Shown piece by piece: positions 43,785 through 51,819 of a stretch of DNA of 64,000 bases (position 1 is its first letter; every line of letters starts with the position of its first letter). Below the pieces are notes generated by a model, which saw nothing but the letters and a program-made list of their open reading frames with translations, did no database searches and was not told the DNA's origin. Location of the stretch: the NCBI GenBank assembly GCA_000023405.1, contig CP001643.1, forward strand, positions 3,472,001 through 3,536,000. The letters are read 5' to 3'. Position numbers and translations under genes: made by a program. Origin of the DNA: Brachybacterium faecium DSM 4810. GTDB taxonomy: Bacteria; Actinomycetota; Actinomycetes; Actinomycetales; Dermabacteraceae.

Positions 43785-45226
43785 CAGTTCTTCTCTCCTG
43801 CGGTGTCGAGGCGGAAGACCTCGCGCGGCTGCTGATCGGGCAGGGTGGCCACGAGCTCCTCGGCGTCCTGGAGCCGCATGCGGTGCTCGGCGACCAGGCC
43901 CGCGAGGTGCGTCGCATCGAGGCGGCGGGACATGTCGTGCCGTGCCGGGATCGAGCAGAAGGCGCGGGTGTCGTCGATGAAGCCGCTGGTGCGCGAGTAG
44001 CCGATGGTCTCGGAGACGGCGCGGCGGTAGCGCAGGATCGCGTCCGGCGCGTCGATGAACCACCAGGGCGCTCCGGCGTACACGGAGGGGTACACGCCGG
44101 CCAGCGGGGCGATCTCGCGGGAGAACACGGTCTCGTCGATCGTGAACAGCACGGTGCGGAAGTTCGGCGAGTGGCCCACGTCGTTGAGCATCGGGCGCAG
44201 GTGGTGGACGTAGTCCACGGCGACGGGGATGTCGAAGCCGACGTCGGGCCCGAACTTCTCGAAGACCCAGTCGCTGTGGTTGCGGTGCACGGCGGGGTGG
44301 AGGGTCATGACCAGGCCGTCCTCGGCCGCCAGGCGCGCCTGATCGCCCAGCAGGTGGCGGCGCAGCGCCACGGCCTCGTCGGCCCCGATCGCGCCGTCGC
44401 GCGCGGCGGAGTAGAGGCGGCGGGCGTCCTCGTCGCTCAGGCGTGCGGTGCCGGGATCCATGTGCGCGTGGTCGGAGGAGACCGCGCCGTGGTCGCGGAA
44501 GTACAGGCGGCGGGCGCGCATGGCCTCGTGGTAGCCGTCGTAGGTGCCGGTGTCGATCCCGGCGGCCTCGCCGAGCGCGTCGGCGAGCTCGCGGAAGTCG
44601 GCGCGGCCGGCCTCGAGGTACTTGTCGGGGCGGAAGGTGGGGATCACGCGGCCGGTGAAGGAGTCGTCGGCGGCGAGCGCGGCGTGCGGGGCGAGGTCGT
44701 CGACGGGGTCGTCGGTGGTCGCCATGACGGTGATCTTGAACTGGTCGAACAGCGCGCGGGGGCGGAACTCGGGGCGGGCGAGCTTCTCGGCGATCGCGTC
44801 GTACATCGCGTCGGCGGTGCGCGGGTTCAGCACGGTCTCGAGGCCGAAGACCTCGTGGAACTCGTGCTCCATCCAGTAGCGGGAGGGGGTGCCGGCGTAG
44901 GCGTGCCAGTGCTCGGCCAGCAGGTGCCAGGCCGCGCGGGAGGCGGATTCGTCCAGCGGGCCCTGGCCGACGCCGAGATCGGCGAGGTCCACGCCGCGGG
45001 AGTGCAGCAGGCGGTTGACGTAGTGATCCGGGGTGATGAAGAGCGAGGTCGGGTCGCGGAACGGCTCGTCGTCGAGCAGCAGCCGAGGATCGACGTGGCC
45101 GTGCGGGGAGACGATCGGCTGGTCCTTCTCCAGCTCGTACAGGCCGCGGGCGATGTCGCGGACGGCCGGGTCCGCGGGCAGGAGGCGGTCGGGGTGCGGG
45201 ACGTAGGCGTCGGCGTCGTTGCTCAT
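43784..45226 (-). CDS. uxaC: Glucuronate isomerase
   Basis: A 480-residue cytoplasmic isomerase converting D-glucuronate to D-fructuronate (or galacturonate to tagaturonate). IVSPHGHVDPRLLLDDEPF carries the metal-binding HGH motif of the amidohydrolase-like fold, and HRNHSDWVFEKFGPDVGFDIP and IGYSRTSGFIDDTRAFCSIPARHD are UxaC hallmarks. Length is normal (about 470). First gene of a two-gene operon with uxuB. The start ATG 45226 has a weak GCGAGGA before it. A LacI-type operator candidate is 41-54 bases upstream. Confidence 0.95.
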   Translation of the reverse strand: MSNDADAYVPHPDRLLPADPAVRDIARGLYELEKDQPIVSPHGHVDPRLLLDDEPFRDPTSLFITPDHYVNRLLHSRGVDLADLGVGQGPLDESASRAAWHLLAEHWHAYAGTPSRYWMEHEFHEVFGLETVLNPRTADAMYDAIAEKLARPEFRPRALFDQFKITVMATTDDPVDDLAPHAALAADDSFTGRVIPTFRPDKYLEAGRADFRELADALGEAAGIDTGTYDGYHEAMRARRLYFRDHGAVSSDHAHMDPGTARLSDEDARRLYSAARDGAIGADEAVALRRHLLGDQARLAAEDGLVMTLHPAVHRNHSDWVFEKFGPDVGFDIPVAVDYVHHLRPMLNDVGHSPNFRTVLFTIDETVFSREIAPLAGVYPSVYAGAPWWFIDAPDAILRYRRAVSETIGYSRTSGFIDDTRAFCSIPARHDMSRRLDATHLAGLVAEHRMRLQDAEELVATLPDQQPREVFRLDTAGEKN

Positions 45227-45266
45227 GGCGCCATCCTCGCAAGACGGCCCTGCTCCTGCCCGCCGT

Positions 45267-45280
45267 TGTCATCGGTTGCC
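45267..45280. promoter_or_regulatory. LacI-type operator candidate upstream of uxaC
   Basis: TGTCATCGGTTGCC fits the general LacI-family pattern TGnnAnCGnTnnCA at all fixed positions except the last. It lies 41 bases before the uxaC ATG and downstream of a LacI gene, the expected place for autonomous control of this operon. Single occurrence, so moderate weight. Confidence 0.4.
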
Positions 45281-45325
45281 GGTGCGGCGAGGCCCGGACC
45301 AGCACGGCGAGGTCGAGGAGCGGGG

Positions 45326-45381
45326 TCGGCGCACGGTCCGACGGGCGGACTCAGCGGGCGGCGTCGGCGCACGGTCCGACG
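45326..45381. repeat. Two copies of a 19-bp repeat between uxaC and the LacI gene
   Basis: GTCGGCGCACGGTCCGACG occurs at 45326-45344 and 45363-45381, within a longer stretch of GCGG/GTCAGC repeats. The unit contains the dyad GTCGG...CCGAC, so transcripts could form small hairpins between the two genes. Confidence 0.55.
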
Positions 45382-45414
45382 AGCGGGGTCAGCAGGCAGG
45401 GTCAGCCGACGGCG

Positions 45415-46419
45415 TCAGCGGGCGGCGTCGCGCGGGCCGGTCGTGCCGCGGGGCACGAGCCGCACCGGCAGGGAGCCCTCGACCGGGGTGCGGTGTGCGG
45501 AGGGGTTCTCGATCCGCCGCACGAGCCGTTCGATCGCGGCGCGGCCCTGGGCCCGCTTGGGGGTGACGACGGTGGTGAGCCCTCCGCCGACGAGCCGCGA
45601 GAGGTGGATGTCATCGTGCCCCATCACGGACAGCTCCCCGGGCACCCGGATCCCGGCGCGCAGCGCGGAGACCAGGAATCCGAAGGCGACGAGGTCGTTG
45701 TAGCAGACCACCGAGTGCGGGAGGGAGTCGCGCAGCTCCTCGAAGGCCTGCTCGCCGCCCGTGGTGGTGGGGGCGAAGGGACCGTGGCGCTGGATCTGCA
45801 GGCCGTGCTGCCGGGCGGCGACGCGGGCCGCGCGCCAGCGCTCCCCGTCGGACCACGAGTTCACCGGGCCGGCCACGTAGGTGACGGTGCGGATCCCGTT
45901 CTCCACCAGATGCGCCATCGCCTGGCCCATCCCGTGCTCGAAGTCAGGGGTGACCGAGTCGAGCCCGGCGACCCGACGGTTCAGCACGACCAGCGGTATG
46001 CGCTTGGTGAGGTGGTTGAGCGTCGCGTCGGAGAGGCGGGAGCCGGAGAGCACGATCCCGTCGACCACGTTGATGGCGCTCTCGAGGCTCGAGCGTTCGC
46101 GCACCTCGTCCTCGACGGTGTCGAGCAGGAGCAGCAGGAGGTCCTGCTCGTGGGCGGCCTCCTGCATGCCGGAGACGAGCTCGGCGAAGTAGGGGTTGGT
46201 GAGGTCGGGGACCTCGATGCCGAGGCGGTGGTGGCGCTCGGGACGCTCCTGCACGGCCGGGGAGGAGGTGCGGTAGTCGAGCTGTTTCGCGGCGGCCATC
46301 ACGGTGGCGTGGGTGGCGGCGCTGACGCGTCCGGGGCGGGAGAAGGCGCGGGAGACGGTCGAGGGGGCGACGCCCGCGAGCTCGGCGACGTCGTAGATCG
46401 TCACTCGCTTCTCGGCCAT
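45415..46419 (-). CDS. LacI-family regulator, probable uronate regulator
   Basis: A 334-residue protein. VTIYDVAELAGVAPSTVSRA is the N-terminal helix-turn-helix (about residues 6-25), followed by the hinge RVSAATHATVMAAAKQLDYR. The effector domain has IPLVVLNRRVAGLDSVTPDF and VMGHDDIHLSRLVGGGLTTV. ATG 46419 (MAEKRV) gives the standard length. It is upstream of uxaC-uxuB on the same strand with a 188-base gap containing repeats, so it may have its own transcript. Glucuronate or fructuronate as inducer is inferred from context. Confidence 0.9.
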   Translation of the reverse strand: MAEKRVTIYDVAELAGVAPSTVSRAFSRPGRVSAATHATVMAAAKQLDYRTSSPAVQERPERHHRLGIEVPDLTNPYFAELVSGMQEAAHEQDLLLLLLDTVEDEVRERSSLESAINVVDGIVLSGSRLSDATLNHLTKRIPLVVLNRRVAGLDSVTPDFEHGMGQAMAHLVENGIRTVTYVAGPVNSWSDGERWRAARVAARQHGLQIQRHGPFAPTTTGGEQAFEELRDSLPHSVVCYNDLVAFGFLVSALRAGIRVPGELSVMGHDDIHLSRLVGGGLTTVVTPKRAQGRAAIERLVRRIENPSAHRTPVEGSLPVRLVPRGTTGPRDAAR

Positions 46420-46602
46420 CCTGCGGGCTCCGTCCTCGCCGCTGCCGGCGCTGCCTCGGTGCGGGCGCGCTGCGCCCTGGTGTCCAGGTCGAAGCCTACC
46501 CCGCCGATGGGCAACCGGCGGCAACCGGCCCGGGAAGCGGCGCGGCGACAAGTGGCGAGGAACGACGCGGCCGTGCAGCGCGCGCAGACCGTCGCGCCGA
46601 GG

Positions 46603-46923
46603 TCAGTGCGCCCCGCCGAGCTCGATGAGCAGCACGCCGAGGGCGATCAGGCCCATCCCGCCGAGCATCACCGGGGTGAGCGCCTCCTGGAACAGGGCCC
46701 GCGAGATCAGGGCGGTGAGCACGATCCCGATCGCGGCCCACAGCCCGTAGGCCACCCCGAGCGGCATCCCGGCCGCGAGTGCGCCGGACAGCAGCGCGAA
46801 GGCCAGCAGGTATCCGAGCACCACCAGCGCGCACCAAGCGCGTCGGCCATCGGTGGCCAGGCGCAGGGAGAGGGTGCCGACCACCTCTGCGAGGATCGCC
46901 CCGCCCAGCAGGAGCGCGCTCAT
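46603..46923 (-). CDS. SMR-family small multidrug resistance protein (second of pair)
   Basis: A 106-residue protein with four helices. AEVVGTLSLRLA has the membrane glutamate (E13) that binds protons and cationic drugs, followed by GVAYGLWAAIGIVLTAL and LFQEALTPVMLGGMGLIALG, the SMR family core. Its ATG overlaps the stop of the other SMR gene by four bases. Two different SMR subunits in one operon usually form a heterodimeric exporter, as in EbrAB or YkkCD. Confidence 0.93.
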   Translation of the reverse strand: MSALLLGGAILAEVVGTLSLRLATDGRRAWCALVVLGYLLAFALLSGALAAGMPLGVAYGLWAAIGIVLTALISRALFQEALTPVMLGGMGLIALGVLLIELGGAH

Positions 46924-47261
46924 CCCGCCTCCTCCGCCCGTGCGGTGCGGGAGCCGAGCTCGACGACCGCGACCCCGGCGGCGACGAGCACGATCCCGGC
47001 GATCTTGAGGGCGGTGAACGCCTCACCGAACAGCGCGGCGGAGAGCAACGCGGTGAGCACCACTCCGCAGGCGCCCCAGAGCCCGTAGGCGACGCCGAGG
47101 CCCATTCCGCGCTTGAGCACCTGCGCGAGCAGCACGAAGGAGATCGCATAGCCCGTCACGACGACGACGTAGAGGGCGGGGTGGTCGAGCGCGCCGCGCA
47201 GAGAGAGGGTCGCGGTCACCTCGCTGAGGATCGCGCCGAGCAGCAGCATCCACGGGATCAT
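46920..47261 (-). CDS. SMR-family small multidrug resistance protein (first of pair)
   Basis: A 113-residue four-helix protein. The key glutamate is in GAILSEVTATLSLRGA (E14), and GVAYGLWGACGVVLTALLSA and LFGEAFTALKIAGIVLVAAG follow the SMR pattern. A short charged tail (SRTARAEEAG) is longer than in its partner. It overlaps both neighbours by four bases (ATGA), so TetR regulator, SMR and SMR are translated as one coupled unit. Confidence 0.93.
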   Translation of the reverse strand: MIPWMLLLGAILSEVTATLSLRGALDHPALYVVVVTGYAISFVLLAQVLKRGMGLGVAYGLWGACGVVLTALLSAALFGEAFTALKIAGIVLVAAGVAVVELGSRTARAEEAG

Positions 47262-47842
47262 GCCGTCTCTCCGAGCAGATCGAGGGCCAGGCGACGCAGG
47301 GAGTCCGCCTCCGGCGCGGAGATCTCCAGCAGCCCCGAGGCCCGGTCGAACCAGGCGCCGTCGGCCAGGAGACGCACGGCGAGCAGTCGGCGGCGGCTGT
47401 CCTGACCGGTCCCGGCGGGCACCTCGAGCCACCGCTCCAGCTGCGCCTGCCAGCGCTCGGTGAGGGGGACGCGCAGCTTGGGGTCGGCGAAGATGACGAG
47501 GTCCGCCGCGGAGAGCGCGGCGTCGCAGGCCCAGTCGAGGTAGGCGAGGTGGCGCTGGGCGGCGGGGACGTCGGGCAGATCCGCGGCGCCGTCCCCGGCC
47601 CGGCGCCGGACGACCTCGAGCAGTTCGCTCTCGTACCGCTGCATGAGGTGTTCGAGCACGGCGGCGAGCAGCTCCTCCTTGGTGGGGAAGTGATACATCA
47701 GTCCGGCTTTGGTGACGCCGGCCGCGCGAGCGGCGGTCTCGAGGGTGAGGGTGCCGCCGGCGCCGAGATGGACCTCCGCGGCCGCGAGCATCGCCTCTCG
47801 GCCGGAGGGGCGGTGCGCTGGGCGCGGGGTGCGGGCGGACAT
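47258..47842 (-). CDS. TetR-family regulator of the SMR pair
   Basis: A 194-residue repressor-type protein. The helix-turn-helix TLETAARAAGVTKAGLMYHF followed by PTKEELL occupies about residues 32-59; the ligand domain is of the TetR_C type seen in efflux regulators. TAAAGT ends six bases before ATG 47842, so the mRNA is probably leaderless. An inverted repeat covering that -10 should allow self-repression of the whole TetR-SMR-SMR operon. Confidence 0.9.
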   Translation of the reverse strand: MSARTPRPAHRPSGREAMLAAAEVHLGAGGTLTLETAARAAGVTKAGLMYHFPTKEELLAAVLEHLMQRYESELLEVVRRRAGDGAADLPDVPAAQRHLAYLDWACDAALSAADLVIFADPKLRVPLTERWQAQLERWLEVPAGTGQDSRRRLLAVRLLADGAWFDRASGLLEISAPEADSLRRLALDLLGETA

Positions 47843-47845
47843 GCA

Positions 47846-47875
47846 CTTACTTTACCCACCGGATGGTGAAGTAAG
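47846..47875. promoter_or_regulatory. TetR operator over the TetR-SMR-SMR promoter
   Basis: Arms CTTACTTTACC (47846-47856) and GGTGAAGTAAG (47865-47875) pair at 10 of 11 positions around an 8-base centre. The left arm overlaps the -10 (TAAAGT on the minus strand). The sequence is AT-rich against its surroundings. Confidence 0.7.
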
Positions 47876-47979
47876 GGAAGTTGTGGTGGGCGACCGCATT
47901 CATCCAGGTCTACGATCACGGCCAAGAGTCCCGAGCAGCGGGCACGCCAGCTCGGGCGGCCTGAGGAGGCGCCGAGCGG

Positions 47980-48591
47980 ATGACGGTGGTGCGGATAGTG
48001 CCTGCGACAGCTGAGAGGTGGCCGGACCTGGGGCGGGCCTTCGGGCCGCGGGAGAAGAATCGCCACTCGTGCTGGTGCCAGCGGTTCCTCCGCCACGAGG
48101 AGCCCGACAACCAGAGCGCGCTCCAGCGTGAGATCCAGGATGCCGGGGAGCCCGTCGGCCTGTTGGCCTACTGCGGCGACGAGGTGGTCGGCTGGACCCG
48201 GGTCGTGCCCCGCTCGACGCTTCCGGGGATCACCACCAATCGGGCATTGACCAGGATTCTTGACGATGACCCGCGCGCATGGTGGGTGTCCTGCTTCGTG
48301 GTGCGGCGCGAGAACCGTGGGAGCGGCGTCGGGGGCTCGCTGCTCGGCGCTGCGGTGGACTGGGCTGCACAGCACGGCGCTTCCGTCCTGGACGGTCACC
48401 CCGTCGACGTGGACGGGCTGACGGGCACCCCCTCGCCCTCTGCCCTCTTCACGGGAACGCTCGCCATGTTCCAGCGGGCCGGGTTCACCGAGATCGGGCG
48501 CACCTACCGCACCCGCCCCGTGATGAGACACCAGCTCCAACACCACGCGCGAATCCGCTCTGCGAGCCAGCGCGATCGGCTCGCCACGTAG
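47980..48591 (+). CDS. GNAT-family N-acetyltransferase
   Basis: A 203-residue protein. WWVSCFVVRRENRGSGVGGSLL carries the acetyl-CoA motif A (RxxGxG), and LAMFQRAGFTEIGRTY is the usual C-terminal strand-helix. RHSCWCQRF near the N-terminus resembles GNATs of the DUF-associated small-molecule type. The substrate is unknown. ATG 47980 follows GAGGAGGC. It is divergent from the TetR-SMR operon and converges on larB, with only 15 bases between stops. Confidence 0.85.
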   Translation: MTVVRIVPATAERWPDLGRAFGPREKNRHSCWCQRFLRHEEPDNQSALQREIQDAGEPVGLLAYCGDEVVGWTRVVPRSTLPGITTNRALTRILDDDPRAWWVSCFVVRRENRGSGVGGSLLGAAVDWAAQHGASVLDGHPVDVDGLTGTPSPSALFTGTLAMFQRAGFTEIGRTYRTRPVMRHQLQHHARIRSASQRDRLAT

Positions 48592-48606
48592 CAGCGGGCC
48601 CGGAGA

Positions 48607-49341
48607 TCAGCGTTCCGGCGGGGGCGCCCAGCGCGCGATCTGAGCGGCGAGATGCCCTGCGCCGTAGCCGTTGTCGATGTTCACCACGCCGATGCCGGGC
48701 GCACAGGCGGAGAGCATGGTGAGCGCCGCGGTGACGCCGCCGCTGGCGACGCCGTAGCCCAAGGAGGTGGGCAGGGCCACCACGGGAGCGCTGATCTGGC
48801 CCGCGACCACGGTGGGCAGGGCGCCGTCCATGCCGGCGGCGACCACCACGCAGGCGGCCTCGCGCAGCTCGGGCAGCCGGGACTGGAGGCGGTGCAGCCC
48901 GGCGATGCCGATGTCGGCGATGAGCCGGGTGGGGCGGCCGAGGTGGCGGGCGGTGAGCTCGGCCTCGCGCGCCACGGGCAGATCGCTCGTGCCGGCGCAG
49001 GCCACGATCACGAGGCCCCCCGTCGGCTCCGGGGGTGCGGCGGGCCAGGCGAGCAGTCGGGCCGAGGGGTCGTGGTGCGCCTCCGGCAGCTCGGCGAGTA
49101 TCGCCTCGGCCCGCTCCGCGTCGGCGCGGGTGAACAGCACCGGGCCGAGATCCTCGCGGCCGTCGGCCTGCAGTCGCGCGTACTCCGCGGCGATCGCCGC
49201 GACCTGCTCGACGCTCTTGGCGTCGCAGAGCACCGCCTCGGGGGCGCCGCGGCGGGAGGCACGGTCCAGGTCGAGGTCGAGGAACCCCTCGATCCGCCCG
49301 TCGGCCGCGCCGGTGTCTGCGCCGCCTGCGGGCTCAGCCAT
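48607..49341 (-). CDS. larB: LarB, pyridinium-3,5-biscarboxylic acid mononucleotide synthase
   Basis: A 244-residue enzyme that carboxylates and hydrolyses nicotinate adenine dinucleotide in the first step of nickel-pincer nucleotide synthesis. The C-terminal PurE-like domain is clear: CAGTSDLPVAREAELTARHL, VVAAGMDGALPTVVAGQISA and TSLGYGVASGGVTAALTMLS, then GIGVVNIDNGYGAGHLAAQI. Length is normal. The ATG at 49341 overlaps the larE stop by eight bases, the last gene of a larA-larE-larB operon. Confidence 0.93.
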   Translation of the reverse strand: MAEPAGGADTGAADGRIEGFLDLDLDRASRRGAPEAVLCDAKSVEQVAAIAAEYARLQADGREDLGPVLFTRADAERAEAILAELPEAHHDPSARLLAWPAAPPEPTGGLVIVACAGTSDLPVAREAELTARHLGRPTRLIADIGIAGLHRLQSRLPELREAACVVVAAGMDGALPTVVAGQISAPVVALPTSLGYGVASGGVTAALTMLSACAPGIGVVNIDNGYGAGHLAAQIARWAPPPER

Positions 49342-50320
49342 GCCCGCCCTTGCCCACGATCTGCAGCGAGAACAGACCCGAGCGGATGCCGTCGAGGTCG
49401 ATCGTGACGTGCCGGAACCCGGTCTCCTTGCCGGCCGCGACGAGTGCGGTGCGGATCTCGGGCTCCATGGCGCGCGGCAGCTCCTCGGTGGGCAGTTCGA
49501 TGCGGCCCACGGCGCCGTGGTGGCGCACGCGGCAGTCGCTGAAGCCCTGCTCGTACACGGCGTCCTCGAGGTCGTCGATCTGGCGCAGCTTCTCGGGCGT
49601 GACTTCCTGGCCGAAGGGGATCCGGGAGGCGAGGCAGGGGGCGGCGGGCTTGTCCGCCACCGGCAGGGAGAGCTGCCGCGCCACCTCCCGCACCTGCGAC
49701 TTCGTCATGCCCACGACGGACAGCGGCCGCAGCACCTGGTGCCGGGTGGCGGCGCCGGCGCCGGGGCGGTCGTGGCGGGTGGCGTCGTCGGCGTTCTCGC
49801 CGTAGGCGACCGCGTCGAGCTGCTGCGCGCCGACGACGTCGTCGTCGATGCGGGTGAACAGCTCGTCCTTGCAGTGGAAGCAGCGGGTGCCGTCGTTCTT
49901 CTGGTAGTCCGGGTTCTCGCCCTCCCGGGTGGGGACCTCGAGCACTCGTGCGCCGATCACGTCGGCGACCTGGTGGGCGAGGCGCCGTTCGCGCCGGGCG
50001 AGGGACGGGGAGACGCCGAGCAGGGCGACGACGCTGTCCGCACCGAGTGCCCGCACCGCGAGGGCGAGCAGGCACGCGGAGTCGACACCGCCGGAATAGG
50101 CGACGCCGAGGCGCTGCACCCCCGCGAGTTCGTCGGAGACGGCGTCGGCGAGCGCGAGCGCCTCTCCGTTCAGCGCCTCGGGGGTCATCGCGGTGACCTC
50201 GAAGCCGGGATGACCGGGCGAGAACAGCGAGGCGGGGGCCGACGGGGCGGTGCCGAGGGTGAGCGGCACGGGCTGCGGGCGCTCGGCGGTGCGGTCCGTG
50301 GTCTGTGCGGAGGTCGTCAC
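49334..50320 (-). CDS. larE: LarE, pyridinium-biscarboxylate sulfurtransferase
   Basis: A 328-residue PP-loop ATP-pyrophosphatase that converts the two carboxylates of the pincer precursor to thiocarboxylates. The PP-loop is AYSGGVDSACLL (residues 74-85). Three cysteines stand out: C147 and C150 in RCFHCKDELF and C229 in APCLASRIPFG. C229 is the position of the sulfur-donating Cys of LarE; the extra pair is known from LarE forms that carry a [4Fe-4S] cluster, so this one may recycle. GTG 50320 overlaps the larA stop as GTGA; an internal ATG at 50188 would cut off a disordered N-terminus. Confidence 0.93.
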   Translation of the reverse strand: MTTSAQTTDRTAERPQPVPLTLGTAPSAPASLFSPGHPGFEVTAMTPEALNGEALALADAVSDELAGVQRLGVAYSGGVDSACLLALAVRALGADSVVALLGVSPSLARRERRLAHQVADVIGARVLEVPTREGENPDYQKNDGTRCFHCKDELFTRIDDDVVGAQQLDAVAYGENADDATRHDRPGAGAATRHQVLRPLSVVGMTKSQVREVARQLSLPVADKPAAPCLASRIPFGQEVTPEKLRQIDDLEDAVYEQGFSDCRVRHHGAVGRIELPTEELPRAMEPEIRTALVAAGKETGFRHVTIDLDGIRSGLFSLQIVGKGGHG

Positions 50321-51678
50321 CTGTTCTGCTCCTCTCCCCCGTCGCGCTCCGCGGCGAGGCGGAACAGCACCTCGCCGGCGTGATCGATGACGAGGGTGTC
50401 GGGGTCCTTGCGCAGCGCGTCGATGTCCAGGGAGGCCGGGTCCATGTAGGGCACGTTGTACGCCGCGCACTCTTCGGGGGAGATCGAGGTGGCGAAGTAG
50501 CGGTTCACGCGCTGCTTCTCCTCCCCGGTGGCGGGGTCGTAGGTGCCCAGGCCCGTCACATGCGTGGAATGGGCGAGCTCGCCCCAGGGGTGGTCCTTGA
50601 ACCGCTCCCACTGCTTCGTGAAGTACTCGATGTTGTGGTAGCCGATGTCGCGCAGTCCGGGGTGCATCGCGGCGACCTCGGTGATGTGCGGGGCGTAGAT
50701 GATCACGTCACCGCCGTCGGCGCAGACGGGCTCGGACTTGTAGAAGCCCTTCGCCCCGGTCCACATGTCGTCGTACATCTCCGGCACCAGGGCGACGATG
50801 CGTTTGTACGGCTTGTCGACGTAGGTGATGTGGGTCTGTGCGGAGATCTTCGCCATCGCGGCCCAGGCGGCCTGCGGGTCGCCGAAGGCGATGGCGTTGA
50901 GCTCCTCGCCGCCGGAGAGGACGTCCATGGTGAAGGCGAGCTTCTCGGTGTCGATGAGCTCGCTCGCGGCGTCGATGAGCTGGCGCACCGGGGTGATGCC
51001 GAGCGTGCCGATGATGCGGCTGGCGGTGATGAGCGCGCCCACCCAGTGGGAGATGTCGATGACGTCGTGCACCGAGCACCCGGGGAAGAAGTACTTGTTG
51101 CCGCCGGAGAAGCCGACCACCTCGTGCGGGAAGACGGGGCCGACGATGAGGTTGACGTCGCTGTCGACGACGAGCTTGTTGATCTGCACCCGCATCGGGA
51201 TGTCGGTGAGCAGCCCGCCGGTGAGCTCGGCGATCTGGGCGGCGGGGATCTCGCCGAGGTCGGCGATCTGGTCCGGGTCGTCCCAGGCGTGGTTGAGGAC
51301 CGTCCATTCGGGGTAGGTCGCGGCGGCGCCCTTCTCGCTCGCGCCGAGGAGCCGGTCGATCGCGGCCTCGCTCATCGCGGCGTGGGTGCCGAGCGCGATG
51401 AGCACGGTGACGGAGGCGGCGCGGCCGGCGAGCGCGTCGTGGATCGCGGGCAGCACCTTGGGCAGCGGGACGGAACGGGTGCCGTCGGGGATGATCAGGC
51501 AGACGCTCTTGCCGTCGAGATCCTGGGCCGCGAGCTGCTCGGCGACGAAGCCGCGGATCTGCTCATCGCTGAGCACACCCTCGGGACCTCCGAGCAGGGA
51601 AGCCCGTTCGGCCAGCCCTTCGGGGATCGGATCGATGGTCGGACCCGGGCTCTGCGGCTGCGTCGTCGTCTGGCTCAT
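50317..51678 (-). CDS. larA: LarA-type nickel-pincer racemase/epimerase
   Basis: A 453-residue cytoplasmic enzyme of the lactate racemase family that interconverts 2-hydroxyacid stereoisomers by hydride transfer. The cofactor-anchoring lysine is K195 in FSGGNKYFFPGCS; H185 ten residues before and H211 sixteen residues after keep the spacing of H174, K184 and H200 in Lactobacillus LarA; H99 (ALGTHAAMS) matches the other catalytic histidine. The motif NKYFFPG differs from the RKSxxPG of classical lactate racemase, so another 2-hydroxyacid is possible. ATG 51678 follows GGAG. Heads the operon larA-larE-larB; larC is not in the window. Confidence 0.9.
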   Translation of the reverse strand: MSQTTTQPQSPGPTIDPIPEGLAERASLLGGPEGVLSDEQIRGFVAEQLAAQDLDGKSVCLIIPDGTRSVPLPKVLPAIHDALAGRAASVTVLIALGTHAAMSEAAIDRLLGASEKGAAATYPEWTVLNHAWDDPDQIADLGEIPAAQIAELTGGLLTDIPMRVQINKLVVDSDVNLIVGPVFPHEVVGFSGGNKYFFPGCSVHDVIDISHWVGALITASRIIGTLGITPVRQLIDAASELIDTEKLAFTMDVLSGGEELNAIAFGDPQAAWAAMAKISAQTHITYVDKPYKRIVALVPEMYDDMWTGAKGFYKSEPVCADGGDVIIYAPHITEVAAMHPGLRDIGYHNIEYFTKQWERFKDHPWGELAHSTHVTGLGTYDPATGEEKQRVNRYFATSISPEECAAYNVPYMDPASLDIDALRKDPDTLVIDHAGEVLFRLAAERDGGEEQNR

Positions 51679-51819
51679 CGCTCCACTATGCGCCGTCCCG
51701 GCTGAGCAGGACAAGGATGGCCAGGCTGTTGCCATGGGGGCGTGCGGCCGGCGGGCGCGACCTTCCGCGGACGCCGGTGCTCACGCGACGCCTCGCCGCG
51801 CACCGATAGGCTCGACGCC

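Noticed and set aside
48607-51678. Nickel-uptake or hydrogenase genes beside the lar operon
   Set aside because: The neighbours are a GNAT protein and a methyltransferase; no nickel transporter or larC motif was found.
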